Shown here one piece after another: positions 10,300 through 19,949 of a stretch of 64,000 bases of DNA. Each line of letters starts with the position of its first letter. The first letter of the stretch is position 1. This DNA comes from Paracoccaceae bacterium. GTDB lineage: Bacteria; Pseudomonadota; Alphaproteobacteria; Rhodobacterales; Rhodobacteraceae. The notes under the pieces were generated by a model. That model saw nothing but the letters and a program-made list of their open reading frames with translations. It was not told the origin of the DNA and made no database searches. Position numbers and translations under genes: made by a program. Where the stretch lies: contig CACAPQ010000003.1 in assembly GCA_902534325.1 (NCBI GenBank), positions 30,376 to 94,375 on the forward strand, read 5' to 3'.

Positions 10300-10668
10300 A
10301 TGCCTGTCCCTTACATGCTCAAACATAGGGGGTTTCCCGGTAGATTGGCAGGGACTGACTTCCAATTTACTTTAAGACGAGCAAATCCAAAAGGCGCTGC
10401 CGCGTTGGTTAGACGAGAAAGATACAAGGATCGAAAGTCGGCTGATAGGCGGGCAGATATCGCGTTTGTTAAAGCTTTGCTGGTGCAGTTTGGGGACGAA
10501 CCTTTTGAAAGGGGGAATCTTGATGCAGGCCGTTTAAGCTGGTTGTTTGAAAGGGAGGTTAAACCACTTGAAGCAGATAGTTTTGATATTGAAAGTTATG
10601 AGGCAATATTGATACTAGATCTGGATCTGATAAAAGTTAATTTTACCGAGGCTTTCGAGGTGGAATAA
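10300..10668 (+). CDS. Conserved-context protein of unknown function between pccB and pccA
   Basis: A 122-residue soluble protein with a strong Shine-Dalgarno (AAGGAG) before its ATG. The first half is very basic, with an arginine-rich stretch RRERYKDRKSADRRADIAF. The second half is acidic and ends ILILDLDLIKVNFTEAFEVE. I see no signal peptide, membrane helix or metal motif and do not recognise a family. It sits 77 bases after pccB and 15 before pccA, so it is very likely co-expressed with the carboxylase and could assist its assembly. That suggestion comes from position only. Confidence 0.7.
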   Translation: MPVPYMLKHRGFPGRLAGTDFQFTLRRANPKGAAALVRRERYKDRKSADRRADIAFVKALLVQFGDEPFERGNLDAGRLSWLFEREVKPLEADSFDIESYEAILILDLDLIKVNFTEAFEVE

Positions 10669-10683
10669 TAATAGGGGTGCTTT

Positions 10684-12684
10684 ATGTTCAATAAAATTCT
10701 TATTGCAAACCGTGGAGAAATTGCCTGCAGGGTAATAAAAACGGCTAGAAAGATGGGCATTAAAACCGTTGCGGTTTTTTCTGATGCTGACCGACAGGCA
10801 CTTCATGTACAAATGGCGGATGAAGCAATTCATATTGGAGCCTCACCCGCAAGCCAGTCTTATATTGATATTAAAAAAGTTGTTGCTGCCGCTAAATCTT
10901 GTGGAGCTGAAGCTATTCATCCAGGGTACGGATTTTTATCAGAAAATAGTAAGTTTGCCGATGCCCTGACAAAAGCAAAGATTGCATTTATTGGGCCCCC
11001 TAAAGGTGCAATTGAAAGTATGGGCGACAAAATAACGTCCAAGAAAATTGCCCAAGAGGCCGGAGTTTCCACGGTCCCAGGACATATGGGTTTGATCAAT
11101 TCTGCAGATGAAGCAGTAAAAATATCAAAAGAAATTGGTTATCCAGTTATGCTAAAAGCGTCTGCTGGAGGTGGCGGCAAGGGTATGCGGATCGCTTGGA
11201 ATGATCAAGATGCTAAAGAAGGCTTCCAATCATCTAAAAATGAAGCGGCAAATAGCTTTGGTGATAATAGAATTTTTATAGAAAAATTCGTTACTCAACC
11301 CAAACATATTGAAATACAAATTCTGGCAGATTCTCACGGAAATTGTATTTATCTTAACGAAAGAGAATGCTCGATCCAACGAAGAAACCAAAAAGTTGTG
11401 GAAGAAGCGCCAAGCCCATTTCTGGACGAAGAAACTCGACGAAAGATGGGCGAACAAGCATGTGCTTTAGCGAGGGCAGTGGGCTATGAAAGCGCTGGTA
11501 CGGTAGAGTTTATCGTTGATGGCAAGAAAAACTTTTATTTTCTTGAGATGAACACGCGCCTGCAGGTTGAGCATCCCGTAACAGAATTAATTACTGGAAT
11601 TGATTTAGTGGAGCAAATGATAAGAGTTGCCAATAAGGAAAAGCTAAAGTTGTCGCAAAGTGATGCAACTATAAATGGTTGGGCAATTGAAAATCGATTA
11701 TATGCTGAAGATCCTTATAGAAATTTTCTTCCATCTATAGGTAGGCTCACGCGCTACCGACCTCCTGAAGAGTTTGAAAGCGCTGAGTATGTTATCCGTA
11801 ATGATACTGGCGTTTTTGAGGGTGGTGAAATTAGTATGTATTATGATCCAATGATTGCAAAACTTTGCACTTGGGCACCAACACGCGAAAAGGCTATCGA
11901 CCAGATGCGAGAGGCGTTAGATGGCTTCGAAGTTGAGGGAATTGGCCATAATCTACCTTTTCTGAGTGCAGTTATGGATCACCCGAGGTTCATAAAAGGA
12001 GATATTACGACTGCTTTTATCGAAGAAGAATACCCTGAAGGCTTCGTTGGAGTGGATCTCGCAGAAGAAGAATTAATGCGAATAGCTGCATCTTGTGCGG
12101 CTATGAACCGGGTCGCGGAAATTAGACGAACAAAAATATCTGGCCGAATGGATAACCATGAACGACGGGTCGGTGATGACTGGATTGTTACGCTTCAAAA
12201 TAAAAAATATGAATTAAAGATCGTAGCTGATCATTTGGGGTCAACGGTTCAATTTAAAGACGGAGCAAAAATTCGTGTTGAAGGGCGTTGGACGCCTGGT
12301 GATCAATTGGCAAAAATGCTTGTTGATGAAACGAGATTGACAATGAAAGTAGGTAAGATAACCGGCGGTTTCCGTATTAGAAATCGGGGTGCTGACCTAA
12401 AAGTTCTTGTAAGAAGTAAAATTCAATCTGAATTAGCTCATCACATGATTGAAAAGACCCCACCCGACACATCAAAAATTTTAACTTGTCCGATGCCAGG
12501 GTTATTAGTGAAAATTGACGTTCAGGTTGGAGAAGAAGTACAAGAAGGTCAGGCGCTTTGTACCGTTGAAGCAATGAAAATGGAAAATATTCTTCGGGCT
12601 GACCGCAAAGCACGGATTAAGAAATTTAATGTAAAAGTTGGTGATAGTCTTGCTGTCGATGAAACTATCATGGAATTTGAGTAA
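10684..12684 (+). CDS. pccA: Propionyl-CoA carboxylase alpha chain (biotin carboxylase + BCCP)
   Basis: ATP-dependent biotin carboxylase subunit of 666 residues. The N-terminal biotin carboxylase domain starts FNKILIANRGEIACRVI and includes the ATP-grasp glycine loop KASAGGGGKGMR and the catalytic NTRLQVEHPVTE. A middle region links to the beta chain (the BT domain in this family). The C-terminal biotinyl domain has the acceptor lysine at about position 632 in VEAMKMEN. With pccB it converts propionyl-CoA to (S)-methylmalonyl-CoA, feeding the mutase 640 bases downstream. Confidence 0.96.
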   Translation: MFNKILIANRGEIACRVIKTARKMGIKTVAVFSDADRQALHVQMADEAIHIGASPASQSYIDIKKVVAAAKSCGAEAIHPGYGFLSENSKFADALTKAKIAFIGPPKGAIESMGDKITSKKIAQEAGVSTVPGHMGLINSADEAVKISKEIGYPVMLKASAGGGGKGMRIAWNDQDAKEGFQSSKNEAANSFGDNRIFIEKFVTQPKHIEIQILADSHGNCIYLNERECSIQRRNQKVVEEAPSPFLDEETRRKMGEQACALARAVGYESAGTVEFIVDGKKNFYFLEMNTRLQVEHPVTELITGIDLVEQMIRVANKEKLKLSQSDATINGWAIENRLYAEDPYRNFLPSIGRLTRYRPPEEFESAEYVIRNDTGVFEGGEISMYYDPMIAKLCTWAPTREKAIDQMREALDGFEVEGIGHNLPFLSAVMDHPRFIKGDITTAFIEEEYPEGFVGVDLAEEELMRIAASCAAMNRVAEIRRTKISGRMDNHERRVGDDWIVTLQNKKYELKIVADHLGSTVQFKDGAKIRVEGRWTPGDQLAKMLVDETRLTMKVGKITGGFRIRNRGADLKVLVRSKIQSELAHHMIEKTPPDTSKILTCPMPGLLVKIDVQVGEEVQEGQALCTVEAMKMENILRADRKARIKKFNVKVGDSLAVDETIMEFE

Positions 12685-12722
12685 AAAACTACGCTTAACT
12701 TAGATCCAATTTTTTAGGTATT

Positions 12723-13193
12723 CTAATTATTTTTCTCTTGTTTTTTTCGAGCAATCTCTTGTTGCCTGATAGGCATTTTATCAATCACCCTTGCAATTTC
12801 ACGAATATTCCATGGCGAGGGCTTGCGTAATTTAACTTGAGCGTCTTTACCGATTAAAATGAATGCGAAACCGTGAGGTCTTAATTTTTTTCGAAGAGAT
12901 GAGGAAAAGTTGGGGTCTGTATCGATCAAAACAATAATATCTCTCTCTTGTAGAGCTTTAATGTCTTCTGATAAAAACTCCATTTGGCTTATAAAGTTTG
13001 GGTCTTTGTCTGAATTAGCAAATATTACTACAGGTCGGTGAGTCCATTCGTACATTTTCAAATTCGTATCTTTGTCAACTTTTATGAAGTTATTTTCTGT
13101 TGCATTGGCAATAGGAGTGAAACTCGCAAAAATAAGTCCAAGAATAATTAAAAACCCACAAAGTGAATTTACATATTGCTTTTGGTTTGCCAT
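12723..13193 (-). CDS. DUF4174 exported protein
   Basis: A 156-residue protein with an N-terminal signal sequence (hydrophobic core about residues 11-27, likely cleavage after IANA) and one DUF4174 domain. Recognisable pieces are RPVVIFANSDKDPNF, LQERDIIVLIDTDP, LRPHGFAFILIGKDAQVKLR and KPSPWNIREIARVIDKMPIR. The fold looks thioredoxin-like from the beta-alpha pattern, but there is no CxxC. It lies on the opposite strand between pccA and the mutase, a placement I associate with Rhodobacterales. Function unknown; presumably periplasmic. Confidence 0.78.
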   Translation of the reverse strand: MANQKQYVNSLCGFLIILGLIFASFTPIANATENNFIKVDKDTNLKMYEWTHRPVVIFANSDKDPNFISQMEFLSEDIKALQERDIIVLIDTDPNFSSSLRKKLRPHGFAFILIGKDAQVKLRKPSPWNIREIARVIDKMPIRQQEIARKKQEKNN

Positions 13194-13320
13194 TTAGTAT
13201 TCCTCCACAAGACTACTTAGGGCATTAAGTTCTACAGACGAAGTGTTTATATCGAAAAAGCTTAAAAAAATTATATAACTTATTAACGATAAATATAGTT
13301 ACCTTTTTTAGGAAATTAAT

Positions 13321-15453
13321 ATGGGACAAGATAAATCAAAATGGAGCGCGCTTGCTGATAAAGAGTTGCGAGATAGATCAGCTGAAGATTTAACTTGGAA
13401 AACTCTAGAAGGCATAGAAGTTAGTCCACTATATACCCAAGAAGATTTGAACAATCTGAAACATTTAGGAACTTTACCTGGTCAGGAACCATTTACTCGT
13501 GGAGTAAAAGCAACAATGTATGCTGGGCGCCCCTGGACTATCAGGCAATATGCAGGATTTTCCACGGCTGAGGAATCAAACAAATTTTATCGAAAAGCTT
13601 TGGAGGCTGGGCAGCAGGGTGTCTCGGTGGCTTTTGATCTTGCTACCCACAGAGGCTACGATAGTGACCACCCCAGAGTTTTGGGTGACGTTGGCAAGGC
13701 TGGTGTTGCGATAGATAGCGTAGAGGATATGAAGATACTTTTTGAGGGTATTCCTCTGGAAAAGGTATCAGTATCTATGACGATGAACGGCGCAGTTATT
13801 CCTGTGCTTGCAAACTTTATAGTCACTGGTGAGGAACAAGGCGTTGATAAAAGCTTGCTTTCAGGGACTATTCAGAATGATATTTTAAAGGAATTCATGG
13901 TGAGAAACACTTACATATATCCACCAGAACCCTCTATGAGAATAGTAGCAGATATTATTGAGTACACCTCTGCTGAAATGCCAAAGTTCAATTCAATCTC
14001 AATTTCTGGTTACCATATGCAAGAGGCTGGAGCGAATTTAGTTCAAGAACTCGCCTACACATTAGCCGATGGCAAGGAATATGTTAAAACTGCAATTCAG
14101 AGAGGAATGGACGTAGATAAATTTGCTGGTCGCTTATCTTTTTTCTTTGCTATCGGGATGAATTTTTTTATGGAAGCAGCCAAGTTACGTGCAGCGCGTC
14201 TTTTGTGGCACAGGATTATGGATGAGTTAGGGGCAAAAAACCCGCGCTCCAAAATGCTTAGGACGCACTGCCAAACATCGGGTGTTTCTCTTCAGGAACA
14301 AGATCCTTTTAATAATGTAGTGAGGACTGCATATGAAGCTATGTCAGCCGTATTGGGAGGGACTCAATCCTTGCATACCAATGCATTAGACGAAGCTATC
14401 GCTCTGCCAACGGAGTTCTCAGCAAGAATAGCCAGAAATACTCAGTTAATCTTGCAAGAAGAAACAGGTGTCACCAATGTGGTAGATCCCCTTGCAGGAT
14501 CTTACTATGTAGAAAAGTTAACCTCTGATCTGGCAGATGCTGCTTGGCAATTAATCAAAGAAGTAGATGACATGGGAGGAATGACAAAAGCCGTTGCCAG
14601 TGGTATGCCAAAATTACGTATAGAAGAAACAGCTGCAAAAAGGCAGGCTGAGATTGACAAGGGCGAACAGGTCATTGTTGGCACAAATAAATATAGATTA
14701 AGTAAAGAAGAGGAAATTGAAATTCTCGATGTGGATAATTTAGCGGTCAGAGAAGCGCAAATTGTTCGTTTGCAAGAAATTAGAAAAAGTAGAGATGAAA
14801 AGGCCTGTTTAGCTGCGCTTGAGGAAATAACTATGCGGGCTGAAAATGGAGGGAACTTACTTGAAGCTGCTGTTAAGGCGGCGCGCTGTAGAGCAAGTGT
14901 TGGAGAAATCTCTATGGCTATGGAAAAAATATTTGGACGTCACAGTGCAGAGGTAAAAACATTGGCTGGAGTTTATGGAGCTGCTTATGAAGGTGATGAA
15001 GAATTTGTCACCATTCAAAAATCAGTAGAAAAATTTGCAAAAGAGGAGGGTCGCCGACCTAGAATGTTAGTTGTGAAAATGGGTCAAGACGGCCATGATC
15101 GAGGCGCCAAAGTCATCGCAACAGCATTTGCTGATATAGGTTTCGATGTGGATGTAGGGCCTCTTTTCCAAACACCTGAGGAAGCGGCCCAAGATGCAAT
15201 CGATAACGACGTACACGTGATTGGGATTTCATCACAAGCGGCAGGCCACAAGACACTTGCGCCAAAGTTAATTGATATTCTTAAAGAAAGAGACGCGGAT
15301 GATATTCTTGTCATCTGTGGAGGAGTTATTCCACAGCAAGATTATGAATTTCTAAAAGATGCTGGCGTGAAGGCTATCTTTGGACCTGGAACGAATATTC
15401 CTAATGCCGCTCAGGAAATTATCGATTTAATAAGAACGACATCAAAAATATAG
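13321..15453 (+). CDS. scpA: Methylmalonyl-CoA mutase (B12-dependent)
   Basis: Isomerises (R)-methylmalonyl-CoA to succinyl-CoA using adenosylcobalamin. The 710-residue single chain has the catalytic TIM barrel first ([20 protein letters not shown], then [11 protein letters not shown] and the QTSGVSL region) and a cobalamin-binding Rossmann domain from about residue 578. There the lower-axial ligand His is about H592 in [10 protein letters not shown], part of the DxHxxG signature. A methylmalonyl-CoA epimerase is not visible in this window and must lie elsewhere if the route is complete. Together with pccBA it allows use of propionyl-CoA, for instance from odd-chain fatty acids, branched amino acids or DMSP demethiolation products. 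Confidence 0.96.
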   Translation: MGQDKSKWSALADKELRDRSAEDLTWKTLEGIEVSPLYTQEDLNNLKHLGTLPGQEPFTRGVKATMYAGRPWTIRQYAGFSTAEESNKFYRKALEAGQQGVSVAFDLATHRGYDSDHPRVLGDVGKAGVAIDSVEDMKILFEGIPLEKVSVSMTMNGAVIPVLANFIVTGEEQGVDKSLLSGTIQNDILKEFMVRNTYIYPPEPSMRIVADIIEYTSAEMPKFNSISISGYHMQEAGANLVQELAYTLADGKEYVKTAIQRGMDVDKFAGRLSFFFAIGMNFFMEAAKLRAARLLWHRIMDELGAKNPRSKMLRTHCQTSGVSLQEQDPFNNVVRTAYEAMSAVLGGTQSLHTNALDEAIALPTEFSARIARNTQLILQEETGVTNVVDPLAGSYYVEKLTSDLADAAWQLIKEVDDMGGMTKAVASGMPKLRIEETAAKRQAEIDKGEQVIVGTNKYRLSKEEEIEILDVDNLAVREAQIVRLQEIRKSRDEKACLAALEEITMRAENGGNLLEAAVKAARCRASVGEISMAMEKIFGRHSAEVKTLAGVYGAAYEGDEEFVTIQKSVEKFAKEEGRRPRMLVVKMGQDGHDRGAKVIATAFADIGFDVDVGPLFQTPEEAAQDAIDNDVHVIGISSQAAGHKTLAPKLIDILKERDADDILVICGGVIPQQDYEFLKDAGVKAIFGPGTNIPNAAQEIIDLIRTTSKI

Positions 15454-15501
15454 TTCTTCTCCGGATACAATCACCTTGGCTTAGGATAAGCAGAACTAAA
15501 A

Positions 15502-16167
15502 ATGTATTATTCCACTCAAAAAAAGTTATTAATCGTGGGCGGAGCTAACTTTTCAGAAGAACTGTTTAAAGAGGTTTATGATAATAAAATTCCCATTATT
15601 GCAGCCGATGGAGGAGTAAATTTTTTGACTGAAAAAAATATATCTCCTGAGCTAGTAATTGGTGACCTAGATAGTGTTTCAGAACAGAAAATTCAGAATA
15701 TAAAGCCCGAAAAGATCATTAGGATTTCTGAACAAGATAGTACTGATCTGGAAAAAGTTTTATTCAACACGCAATCTCCTTTAACAATAGGTATTGGTTT
15801 TTTAGGGTCGCAGATTGATCATGAACTAGCTGCCTTGTCTGCTCTTGTTAAATTTGCACACAAAAAAATAATCTTCATTGGTGAACATGATATTGTTTTT
15901 TTGGTTCCGCCTAGTTTCTCATTACGTTCTTTTGATGGGATGCGGGTTTCTCTCTATCCTTTAGATGAAGTAAAAGTTCACTCTGATGGCTTACAATGGG
16001 CCACTGATGGATTAACGATGAAACCAACGGGGCAACTTGGGACGTCAAATAAGGCTATTGGCAAAAGTATACATCTGGCTCCAGATAAACCCAAACTACT
16101 CCTTATTTTGTCAAAAACAGTGCTAAACGAAGCTATTTCGCAGTTAATGCTTGCGCAGAGTTGGTGA
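15502..16167 (+). CDS. thiN: Thiamine pyrophosphokinase
   Basis: Transfers pyrophosphate from ATP to thiamine, giving thiamine diphosphate. The 221-residue protein shows the two diagnostic Asp motifs, AADGGVNFL with ELVIGDLDSVSE, and the QDSTDLEKVLF segment. The usual GGRxDH motif reads GSQIDHELAALSAL here, keeping the Asp-His pair. The thiamine-binding domain occupies the C-terminal third. It starts 48 bases after the mutase stop and is convergent with sdaA, so it may share the mutase transcript. Thiamine kinase genes from salvage pathways are not seen nearby. Confidence 0.88.
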   Translation: MYYSTQKKLLIVGGANFSEELFKEVYDNKIPIIAADGGVNFLTEKNISPELVIGDLDSVSEQKIQNIKPEKIIRISEQDSTDLEKVLFNTQSPLTIGIGFLGSQIDHELAALSALVKFAHKKIIFIGEHDIVFLVPPSFSLRSFDGMRVSLYPLDEVKVHSDGLQWATDGLTMKPTGQLGTSNKAIGKSIHLAPDKPKLLLILSKTVLNEAISQLMLAQSW

Positions 16168-16203
16168 GCTAGACCGCTCAAAAGTTTCATATAGTTTTGT
16201 TGG

Positions 16204-17580
16204 TTAACAATTTGGTATATTTACTGCCAAACCACCCAAGGATGTTTCTTTGTACTTATTTATCATGTCTTCACCGGTCTGGCGCATTGTTTCTACACAG
16301 GCATCTAATGGAACTAAATGGGTTCCATCTCCCCTCAGAGATAGTGAAGCAGCTGAAACGGCTTTGATGGCGCCAAGGCCATTACGTTCAATACAAGGAA
16401 CTTGGACCAAGCCAGCAACTGGATCGCATGTCATTCCCAAGTGATGCTCTAATGCGATTTCTGCTGCATTTTCTATCTGTTCTGAGGTTCCGCCAAGTAC
16501 TGCGCAAAGGCCCGCAGCTGCCATAGCGCTGGCGCTTCCCACCTCAGCTTGGCATCCTGCTTCTGCTCCACTTATTGATGCGTTAAATTTGATAAGACCT
16601 CCAATAGCTGCAGCAGTTAGAAGAAAATCTTCAATTTTATTTTCTGCTGCATTGGGAACATGGTTCAGGTAATATTTTAAAACAGCCGGAATTACTCCAG
16701 CAGCACCATTCGTTGGAGCTGTAACAATCTGACTGCCGAATGCATTCTCCTCATTAACAGCCATTGCATAAACGCTCATCCAATCATTGATAGTGTGAGG
16801 TGGTGTTAAATTTAATCCTCGTTCGGCTAGTAAAGCGTCATATATACCTTTAGCTCTGCGTTTTACGTTGAGGCCTCCTGGAAGAGATCCAGACTGACTG
16901 AGGCCACGCTCAATACACTTATCCATCGTCTCCCAGATAGTTTTTATACCATTTTCTAGTTTAACATTGCTAATTCTTGAAAGTTCGTTTTCCTTTTTCA
17001 TCTGAGCGATAGGTTTATTGAATTTTTGTGACATAAAAAGCATTTCTTCAGCAGAACTAAAAGGGAAGGGTACTTCAGATCCCTGATCTTTATCTTTGCC
17101 ATGTGCAAGCTCATCTGCGGTTAAAACAAAGCCTCCCCCAATAGAGTAGTAAGTTTCTTGGAATAAAATGTCTCCTCTGTCGTCCAAACCCATAAAAATT
17201 AATCCATTAGGATGACCCTCTAGAGGTGCTCCATAATCAAATTTTAGGTCTGTTTGCGGGCTAAAAGATAACTTTCCTAAATCATTGGATTTTATAAATT
17301 TTTTATTTGATATTTCTTGAAGGATTTTTTCACTAGCTTCATGGTCATAATTTTCTGGTGCAAAGCCTGCTAAGCCTAGAACAACTGCACGATCTGTAGA
17401 ATGACCTTTTCCGGTAAATGCCAATGAGCCATATAATGTCACACGAATTCCTGAGAAGTTAAAAGGCGAATTTTTCAGACTTTGCAAAAAGCGTTTTGCG
17501 GCAACCATTGGTCCCATCGTGTGACTGGAGGATGGACCTATACCAATTTTAAACATATCGAAGACTGATAAAAACATCAC
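16204..17580 (-). CDS. sdaA: L-serine ammonia-lyase (iron-sulfur type)
   Basis: Deaminates L-serine to pyruvate and ammonia using a [4Fe-4S] cluster. The 458-residue product is the fused single-chain form: the N-terminal beta domain begins SVFDMFKIGIGPSSSHTMGP, the classical substrate-loop signature, and the C-terminal alpha domain includes APTNGAAGVIPAV, the cluster Cys regions SGAEAGCQAEVGSA and LGMTCDPVAGLVQVPCIERN. Two consecutive ATG codons open the gene (17580 and 17577), and either may be used. Divergent from rpiA across about 170 bases. Confidence 0.95.
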   Translation of the reverse strand: MMFLSVFDMFKIGIGPSSSHTMGPMVAAKRFLQSLKNSPFNFSGIRVTLYGSLAFTGKGHSTDRAVVLGLAGFAPENYDHEASEKILQEISNKKFIKSNDLGKLSFSPQTDLKFDYGAPLEGHPNGLIFMGLDDRGDILFQETYYSIGGGFVLTADELAHGKDKDQGSEVPFPFSSAEEMLFMSQKFNKPIAQMKKENELSRISNVKLENGIKTIWETMDKCIERGLSQSGSLPGGLNVKRRAKGIYDALLAERGLNLTPPHTINDWMSVYAMAVNEENAFGSQIVTAPTNGAAGVIPAVLKYYLNHVPNAAENKIEDFLLTAAAIGGLIKFNASISGAEAGCQAEVGSASAMAAAGLCAVLGGTSEQIENAAEIALEHHLGMTCDPVAGLVQVPCIERNGLGAIKAVSAASLSLRGDGTHLVPLDACVETMRQTGEDMINKYKETSLGGLAVNIPNC

Positions 17581-17748
17581 TTAAACCGTAAAACTGTTGT
17601 GTCAGATTTGTAAATGGAACTAATTAGTATAATTGAGCAAATGCGACGATAGCAGTCTAAAAAGGACTTTGTATCAGAAAAATGCAAATCACACTCGCAA
17701 CTTTGACTTGTGTTGCCTATAACGTCTCAAAAATTTGGAGTCGTAACG

Positions 17749-18477
17749 ATGATTGCTGACCTATCCCCTTCAGATCGCAGTAAATATGCTTGTGCTTTGC
17801 ACGCCTCACAGCTGGTAGAGAGTGGGATGAAAGTAGGTTTGGGAACTGGCAGCACAGCATATTGGCTGGTCCATCACTTAGCAGAACGTGTACGAAATGA
17901 GGATTTAAAATTCGTTGGGGTGCCAACTTCTACGCAAACAAGAGATCAAGCAGATGCTCAGGGTATACAGCTTATTTCGATGAAAGAAGCGGGCAGGCTA
18001 GACATAACAATTGATGGGGCCGATGAATTTGATCAATCAATGAATTTAATTAAAGGAGGTGGGGGGGCACACCTTCAAGAAAAGATTGTAGCTTTTGGAT
18101 CTGATCTTATGGTTGTAATCGCTGATGAGAGTAAAAGGGTCAAGAAACTTGGCAAGTTTCCACTTCCTGTAGAAGTACTAAAATTCGGAAGCACATCATC
18201 GCAAATGAAAATCGAAGAATTACTTATTGCGAGAAAATACAAAGATTTTAATGTAAAAATGCGTATGAAGGATGACAAACCCTTCATAACTGACGAAGGA
18301 AATTATATCTTTGATTTAAAATTAAACGATATTGAGGATCCTAGGGGCCTTTGTAGCGATCTGAATATTATTCCTGGCGTTGTAGAAAATGGTTTATTTA
18401 TAGACGTCTGTGGTGCAGTTGTTATCGGTTACTCTGATGGGACAGCTAAAATTACTTGGAAAAAAGAGATTGCGTAA
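17749..18477 (+). CDS. rpiA: Ribose-5-phosphate isomerase A
   Basis: Interconverts ribose-5-phosphate and ribulose-5-phosphate in the pentose phosphate pathway. Motifs of the RpiA family are all present: GLGTGSTAYWLVHHLAERV, VPTSTQT, the catalytic DITIDGADEFD and KGGGGAHLQEKI. An upstream in-frame start at 17710 exists, but the family N-terminus and a GGAG at about 17733-17736 favour the ATG at 17749, giving 242 residues. Followed 49 bases later by glutathione reductase on the same strand. Confidence 0.94.
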   Translation: MIADLSPSDRSKYACALHASQLVESGMKVGLGTGSTAYWLVHHLAERVRNEDLKFVGVPTSTQTRDQADAQGIQLISMKEAGRLDITIDGADEFDQSMNLIKGGGGAHLQEKIVAFGSDLMVVIADESKRVKKLGKFPLPVEVLKFGSTSSQMKIEELLIARKYKDFNVKMRMKDDKPFITDEGNYIFDLKLNDIEDPRGLCSDLNIIPGVVENGLFIDVCGAVVIGYSDGTAKITWKKEIA

Positions 18478-18526
18478 TAAGCTGCAAAGAAAACCTGATT
18501 ACTTGATGATTTAATGGGTGAATTAT

Positions 18527-19882
18527 ATGAACTTTGATTATGATCTTTTTGTAATCGGCGGCGGATCAGGCGGGGTAAGAGCGGCGCGTGTAGCAGCATC
18601 TGAGATTGGAGCTAAGGTTGGCTTGGCAGAAGAGTATCGATATGGCGGAACCTGCGTCATACGTGGCTGCGTTCCTAAAAAGCTTATGGTTTATGCGAGT
18701 GAATTTAGCAGAAATTTAGAGGATGCTGGTGAATTTGGGTGGAGCGTAGCAAATAACGGCTTTGATTGGCAAAAATTTAGAAAAAAGCTCCATTTAGAAC
18801 TTGATCGTTTGGAAACCGTATATCGAAACTTACTACAAAATGCTGGTGTAGATACTTATGATCAAAGAGCAAAACTACTGGACCCAAATACAGTAGTAAT
18901 TGGGGAAAAAAAATTAACTGCAAGGACAATCTTAATAGCGACTGGCGGCCGACCTTTCAGACCGGATATTCCAGGAATTGAAAATGCATTAGTCTCTGAT
19001 GATATTTTTAATCTCAAGAAACTTCCCAAATCGATGGCGATAATTGGCGGAGGCTATATCGCTTGTGAAATGGCAAGTATAATGAATGGCTTTGGTGTTA
19101 ATACAAAACTCATTTACCGTGGTGATCAGATTTTGCGCGGTTTTGATAAAGAAATTAGAAACCATGTTGCTGAAGAAATGGCTAAAAATGGTATTTCAAT
19201 TTCTCTTAATGAAGATGTCACAAAAATAAATGCGACAGCAGAAGGTTTAGAACTCATAAATTCCGAAGGTAAGAAAGAAAATTTTGATAAAATTTTGACT
19301 GCAACTGGACGAACACCTAACTCAGATGACTTAGGGTTGGATAACTCAGGTGTTCAAATTGGTGAGAAAGGTGAAATATTAGTAGATAATTATTCTAAGA
19401 GTTCTAAAGAGTCTGTCTATGCAATTGGGGATGTTACAAACCGCAGTAATCTAACGCCGATTGCTATTAGAGAAGCTATGTCCTTTATTGAAACTGTTTT
19501 TAGAGGCACACCTGAAAAACTTGATTATCGATTTATTCCTACTGCTGTCTTTACTACACCAGAAGTTGGAACAGTCGGGTTGACTGAGGAAGAAGCATCT
19601 CAATTTGCTCCTCTTGCGATTTATACCACAAAATTCAAATCTATGCGTGAAGGTTTTGCAGGAAGGGAGGATAGAGTTTTCATGAAATTGATTGTAGAAG
19701 AAAAAAATCAAAAGGTTTTGGGTTGTCATTTTGTCTCACCTTTTGCAGGGGAATTAGTGCAATTAGCTGCAGTAGCTGTTACGATGGGTGCAACAAAACT
19801 TGATTTTGATAAAACAATTGCGGTTCATCCAACAATTTCGGAAGAATTGGTGACAATGCGAAAACCGACTCGAAGAGCTTGA
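18527..19882 (+). CDS. gor: Glutathione-disulfide reductase
   Basis: FAD- and NADPH-dependent reduction of oxidised glutathione in the cytoplasm. The FAD-binding fold is at YDLFVIGGGSGGVRAARVA, the redox-active disulfide is C43 and C48 in GGTCVIRGCVPKK, and a second nucleotide fold lies at MAIIGGGYIACEMA. The C-terminal dimer-interface catalytic His-Glu is in AVHPTISEELVTM. With the ATG at 18527 the protein has 451 residues, as expected; an in-frame GTG nine bases upstream is a less likely alternative. The C-terminus ends RKPTRRA. Confidence 0.95.
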   Translation: MNFDYDLFVIGGGSGGVRAARVAASEIGAKVGLAEEYRYGGTCVIRGCVPKKLMVYASEFSRNLEDAGEFGWSVANNGFDWQKFRKKLHLELDRLETVYRNLLQNAGVDTYDQRAKLLDPNTVVIGEKKLTARTILIATGGRPFRPDIPGIENALVSDDIFNLKKLPKSMAIIGGGYIACEMASIMNGFGVNTKLIYRGDQILRGFDKEIRNHVAEEMAKNGISISLNEDVTKINATAEGLELINSEGKKENFDKILTATGRTPNSDDLGLDNSGVQIGEKGEILVDNYSKSSKESVYAIGDVTNRSNLTPIAIREAMSFIETVFRGTPEKLDYRFIPTAVFTTPEVGTVGLTEEEASQFAPLAIYTTKFKSMREGFAGREDRVFMKLIVEEKNQKVLGCHFVSPFAGELVQLAAVAVTMGATKLDFDKTIAVHPTISEELVTMRKPTRRA

Positions 19883-19949
19883 AAAATTTATTTAAATCCC
19901 CAGTTATTAGGGAACATCGAAAAGTCATATTACCGGTAAAGGAATAAAA

